Below are positions 32,925 through 33,020 of a DNA stretch of 33,020 nt, piece after piece; the stretch's first letter is position 1; each line of letters starts with the position of its first letter. This DNA is from DAOUCV01 sp034432095. GTDB taxonomy: Bacteria; Chloroflexota; Dehalococcoidia; Dehalococcoidales; UBA2162. The stretch covers positions 1-33,020 of the forward strand of contig DAOUCV010000052.1 of assembly GCA_034432095.1 (NCBI GenBank). The letters are read 5' to 3'. The position numbers and the translations under genes were made by a program. A model generated the notes under the pieces. The model searched no databases. It was not told where the DNA came from and saw nothing but the letters and a program-made list of their open reading frames with translations.

Positions 32925-33020
32925 AAAGGGCCACTTGTGGACGGGTCAAAATCCGCCACCGGTAGGTAAGAAAAGAATAGCTCATTTAGCTCCCCCAGTC
33001 AAGGCTTCCTCAGCCTGTTT
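32908..33020 (-). mobile_element. probable end of an IS21-family insertion sequence
   Basis: From TGTCACC at 32908 the sequence reads ACACCTAAAAAGGGCCACTT, then GTGGACGGGTCAAAATCC, then GCCACC. Arrays of this kind (AAAA..GGCCACTT..GGTCAAAA..CCACC) occur at the ends of IS21-type elements, from general knowledge and not a search. On the minus strand a frame enters from the right edge and ends at TGA 32982-32984 as KQAEEALTGGAK, which could be the tail of an IstB helper ATPase. The element would then lie to the right, oriented minus, with its right end at 32908. Confidence 0.4.

Overview
This window comes from a bacterium, most likely an anaerobic Chloroflexota of the Dehalococcoidia type. That is inferred from gene content and style: a four-gene 2-oxoacid:ferredoxin oxidoreductase, PdxS/PdxT vitamin B6 synthesis, an archease-RtcB pair, several URO-D, FAD/ferredoxin and oligopeptide-binding genes typical of those genomes, moderate G+C and dense minus-strand operons. 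No rRNA or marker gene allows a firm placement. The left two thirds (1-25,000) is almost wholly minus-strand; the right part (26,500-33,020) is plus-strand.

Layout. 1-290: three tRNA genes (Met or Ile-CAT, cut by the window edge; Gly-TCC; Pro-TGG). 328-3303: porG-porD-porA-porB, coupling 2-oxoacid oxidation to ferredoxin reduction. 3450-7438: pdxS-pdxT-pyrE-AAA/R3H ATPase-TPR gene (frameshifted), behind a strong promoter. 7557-10884: archease-rtcB-PLP cysteine synthase-like-VOC protein. 10962-12963: PfkB sugar kinase and a HAD phosphatase whose first catalytic motif lies upstream of every ordinary start codon. 13090-15693: M24 peptidase, PHP phosphoesterase, formyltransferase-like protein. 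15888-20046: dprA-topA-xer, a DNA maintenance operon. 20099-20355: a small non-coding element with inverted ends. 20373-20595: two tRNA-Ser genes. 20873-24703: SDR, a beta-hydroxyacid dehydrogenase with a frameshift, and an orphan peptide/solute-binding lipoprotein with a long leader. 25097-28770: a URO-D family protein divergent from an AprA/fumarate-reductase-like flavoprotein plus 2[4Fe-4S] ferredoxin. 28903-31891: flavodoxin-like reductase with a Pro/Gly-rich insert, an ArsB/NhaD-type ion transporter, and a tandem UspA protein split by a G7 tract. 31938-32010: tRNA-Arg. 32214-32924: a lipoprotein that seems cut off by what looks like an IS21-family end at about 32908.

How the genes fit together. 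The left part is core metabolism and information processing (ferredoxin-linked carbon metabolism, B6, pyrimidine, RNA ligation, DNA uptake/topology/recombination). The right part looks accessory and catabolic: a binding protein, two dehydrogenases, a URO-D protein lacking the usual zinc ligands, and an electron-transfer flavoprotein/ferredoxin pair. Three genes carry a one-base slip in a homopolymer (T5 at 3737-3741, T4 at 22666-22669, G7 at 31341-31347). These may be assembly errors or real inactivation, and raw reads would decide.
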